This document shows positions 61,861-64,000 of a stretch of 64,000 nt of DNA, in pieces. Each line of letters starts with the position of its first letter. The first letter of the stretch is position 1. The stretch is from Urophycis tenuis (taxonomy: Eukaryota; Chordata; Actinopteri; Gadiformes; Phycidae). The DNA is taken from NCBI GenBank assembly GCA_036785325.1, contig JAXIVH010000006.1, positions 50,001 through 114,000 on the forward strand. The letters are read 5' to 3'. A program made the translations under genes and the position numbers. A model generated the notes under the pieces. It had not been told where the DNA came from. It did no database searches and saw only the letters and a list, made by a program, of their open reading frames with translations.

Positions 61861-63470
61861 TGGGCTTTATGAAAAAAATAATAAAATTAAAAAAAATAAA
61901 AAATAAAAAAATAAAAATTCATAACAGACCCCCCCTCCCCCCCCATCCCTGAGTCAGGATTGGAAATTTCTAGCCACCCCGGGTGTGGGCTTTATAAAAA
62001 AAATAAAAAAATAAAAAAATCATAACAGACCCCCCCCCCCCCCCATCACTGAGCCAGGATTGGAAATTTCTAGCCACCCCGGGTGTGGGCTTTATAAAAA
62101 TAAAAAATAAATCATAACAGAACCCCCCCCCCCCCATCACAGAGACAGGATTGGAAATTTCTAGCCACCCCGGGAGTGGGCATTTAAAAAAAATAATAAA
62201 ATAAATAAAAAAAAATTATAACAGACCCCGCCCCCCCCCCATCATTGAGCCAGGATTGGAAATTTCTAGCCACCCCGGGTGTGGGCTTTATAAAAAAAAA
62301 AAAAAAAAACATTTATAACAGACCCCCCCCCATTAATGAGCCAGGATTGGGAATTTCTAGCCACCCTGGGTGTGGGCTTTATAAAAAAAAAAATTAAAAA
62401 AAAAAAATCATAAGACCCCACCCCCATTACTGAGCCAGGATTGGAAATGTCTAGCCACCCCTGGTGTGGGCTTTATAAAAAAAAAATAATAATAAAAAAA
62501 AAAATAATAACAGACTCTTCCCATTCCTGAGCCAGGATTGGTAATGTCTAGCCACCCCGGGTGTGGGCTTAATAAAAAATAAAAAAAAATAAAAATCATA
62601 ATAGACCCCCCCCCCCCCCCCATCACTGAGGCAGGATTGGACATTTCTAGCCACCCCGGGTGTGGGCTTTATGAAAAAAATAATAAAATAAAATAAAATA
62701 AAAAATAAAAAAATAAAAATTCATAACAGACCCCCCCCCCCCCCCCCCCCATCCCTGAGTCAGGATTGGAAATTTCTAGCCACCCCGGGTGTGGGCTTTA
62801 TAAAAAAAATAAAAAAATAAAAAAATCATAACAGACCCCCCCCCCCCCATCACTGAGCCAGGATTGGAAATTTCTAGCCACCCCGGGTGTGGGCTTTATA
62901 AAAATAAAAATAAAATCATAACAGAACCCCCCCCCCCCCATCACAGAGACAGGATTGGAAATTTCTAGCCACCCCGGGGGTGGGCATTTAAAAAAAATAA
63001 TAAAATAAATTAAAAAAAATTATAACAGACCCCGCCCCCCCCCCCATCATTGAGCCAGGATTGGAAATTTCTAGCCACCCCGGGTGTGGGCTTTATAAAA
63101 AAAAAAAAAAAAAACAATTATAACAGACCCCCCCCCATTAATTAGCCAGGATTGGGAATTTCTAGCCACCCTGCGTGTGGGCTTTATAAAAAATAAAAAA
63201 AATAAAAAAAATCATAAGACCCCACCCCCATTACTGAGCCAGGATTGGACATTTCTAGCCACCCCGGGTGTGGGCTTTATAAAAAAAAAAAAAAAAAAAA
63301 AAAAATCATAACAAACCCCCCCCCCCATTACTGAGCCAGGATTGGAAATTTCTAGCCACCCCGGGTGTGGGCTTTATAAAAATAAACATAAAAATAAAAA
63401 TAAAAATTCATAACAGATCCCACCCCCCCATTACTGAGCCAGGATTGGAAAATTCTAGCCACCCCGGGTG
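61861..63470 (+). repeat. Tandem duplication of about 805 bp (8 units)
   Basis: Shared private markers keep an offset of 802-806: TTATGAAAA junction (61,867 and 62,669), CCCTGAGTCAGG (61,947 and 62,753), TGGGCATTTAAAA (near 62,178 and 62,982), CATTAATGAG or CATTAATTAG (62,331 and 63,136), and a leader that lost two bases, cataagacccc (62,408 and 63,212). The AGACTCTTCCC pair unit at 62,512 was lost or replaced in the second copy. Confidence 0.92.
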
Positions 63471-64000
63471 TGGGCTTTATAAAAAAAAAAAAAAGAAAAA
63501 AAAAAAAGGAAAAAAAAATTCATAACAGACCCCCCCCCCCCCATTACTGAGCCAGGATTGGAAATTTCTAACCACCCCAGGTGTGGGCTTTATAAAAAAA
63601 AATAATAATAAAAAAAAAATAATAATAACAGACCCCTCCCCCCATTACTGAGCCAGGATTGGAAATGTCTACCCACCCCGGGTGTGGGCTTTATAAATAA
63701 AAAAAAAGAAAAGAAAAAAAATCATAACAACCCCCCCCCCCCCCCATTACTGAGCCAAGATTGGAAAGTTCTAGCCGCCCCGGGTGTGGGCTTTATAAAA
63801 ATAAAAAATAAAAAAAAATAAAAAATCTAAACAGACCCTCCCCACTCCCCCCCCCCCCCCCCCCCCCATTACTGAGCCAGGGTTTGAAATTTTTTAGCCA
63901 CCCCGGTCTGGGCTTTATTTAAAAAAAAACAACAATAATAAATAAAAATAAAAATTCATAATAGACCCCCCCCCCCCCATTGCTGAGCCAGGATTAGAAA
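63471..64000 (+). repeat. Most diverged units at the right edge
   Basis: The last five or six units have AAGGAAAA and aaaagaaaagaaa tails, TCTAACCACCCC and TCTACCCACCCC cores, GAGCCAAGATTGG, a ctaaacagaccctcc leader, and a final stretch with GGGTTTGAAATTTTTTAGCC, CCCCGGTCTGGGC, TTTATTTAAAA and CATTGCTGAG. Most carry private changes not seen elsewhere in the window. This may mean an approaching array edge, but the array has not ended at 64,000. Confidence 0.75.

Larger units (their letters stand above)
1..64000 (+). repeat. Satellite DNA array, about 98-bp unit, spans whole window
   Basis: The whole window is head-to-tail copies of one unit in one orientation. Spacing of the conserved GAGCCAGGATTGG block is close to 98 bp in samples near 1, 7, 20, 40 and 60 kb, giving an estimated 650 units. 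The unit is leader, C-run, conserved core, A-rich tail. The first and last bases fall inside units, so neither array edge is present. No unrelated insertion longer than a few tens of bases was seen. A long homogeneous array of this type is typical of eukaryotic heterochromatin; its chromosomal position, species and function are not visible here. Confidence 0.98.

Noticed and set aside
1..64000. CRISPR-like regular repeat with spacers
   Set aside because: The variable parts are A-rich and C-rich low-complexity tracts, not unique spacers; the repeats vary by substitution; no cas genes; the sequence is eukaryotic in character.
1..64000. Telomeric or subtelomeric simple repeat
   Set aside because: No TTAGGG, TTTAGGG or similar short repeat is seen; the unit is about 98 bp with a complex core.
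1..64000. Pure assembly artefact
   Set aside because: The units have many private variants and ordered blocks, which a consensus artefact would not create. Copy number and homopolymer lengths may still be wrong.
1..64000. An undescribed gene system hidden between repeats
   Set aside because: I looked for any stretch longer than about 100 bases that does not fit the unit on either strand and found none.

Overview
The window is one uninterrupted satellite DNA array. No real protein-coding gene, RNA gene, intact mobile element or CRISPR array is visible. All 64 kb consist of head-to-tail copies of a unit averaging about 98 bp, so roughly 650 units (estimated from spacing in several 1-kb samples, not counted one by one). 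All units read by eye lie in the same orientation. The window opens in the middle of one unit and closes in the middle of another, so the array is longer than 64 kb. This points to a eukaryotic heterochromatic region (centromeric, pericentromeric, subtelomeric or a knob). I do not recognise the family and cannot name the species. It does not resemble primate alpha satellite, mouse satellites or telomeric repeats.

Each unit has four parts in fixed order on the + strand: a short conserved leader (ATCATAACAGAC or ATCACAACAGAC), a C-run of very variable length (about 4 to 29), a conserved core of about 51 bp (key blocks GAGCCAGGATTGG, TTTCTAGCC, CCCCGGGTGTGGGC and TTTATA), and an A-rich tail of variable length and pattern. 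The core holds a CCCGGG dyad with usually the only CpG of the unit, followed by a TATA-like block. One strand therefore carries both all C-runs and all A-runs; the other carries G-runs and T-runs.

Above the unit level there is clear higher-order structure. Diagnostic variants (ATTACTGAG, CACAGAG, GAGGCAGG, GAGTCAGG, AACTTTC, GTCTAGCC, TTGATA, GGGGGTGGG, and particular A-rich tails) occur in fixed neighbour order, so blocks of several units have been copied together. Local tandem duplications of about 187, 297, 411, 459, 668, 760, 805 and 907 bp, and block repeats of about 1.3, 1.74, 1.86, 2.1, 2.27 and 4.84 kb, can be followed by shared private mutations. Further copies lie 10 to 13 kb apart. 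The layout by kb: 0-4.4 a 1.86-kb block repeat and a dimer family; 4.4-7 mixed blocks with distant copies at 16-19; 7.0-10.0 a growing 5-8-9-unit series; 10-12.4 mixed; 12.4-14.6 a 760-bp duplication; 14.6-19.9 mosaic; 19.9-20.9 a distant copy of the 7-10 kb block; 21.4-22.3 a 459-bp duplication; 22.8-31.2 nested duplications; 31.2-35.5 a 2.1-kb pair; 36.3-40.1 a 2.27-kb pair; 43.7-44.7 AAT runs; 45-48 a 1.74-kb pair; 50.5-51.1 a trimer duplication; 55.4-56.7 a 668-bp duplication; 57.6-60.2 a 1.31-kb pair with AT microsatellites; 61.9-63.4 an 805-bp duplication; the last 0.5 kb is the most diverged.

Open frames up to about 160 codons exist on both strands, but they are translations of the repeat. 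No gene co-operation can be described because there are no genes. Homopolymer lengths in such sequence are error-prone, so exact unit lengths should be read with caution.
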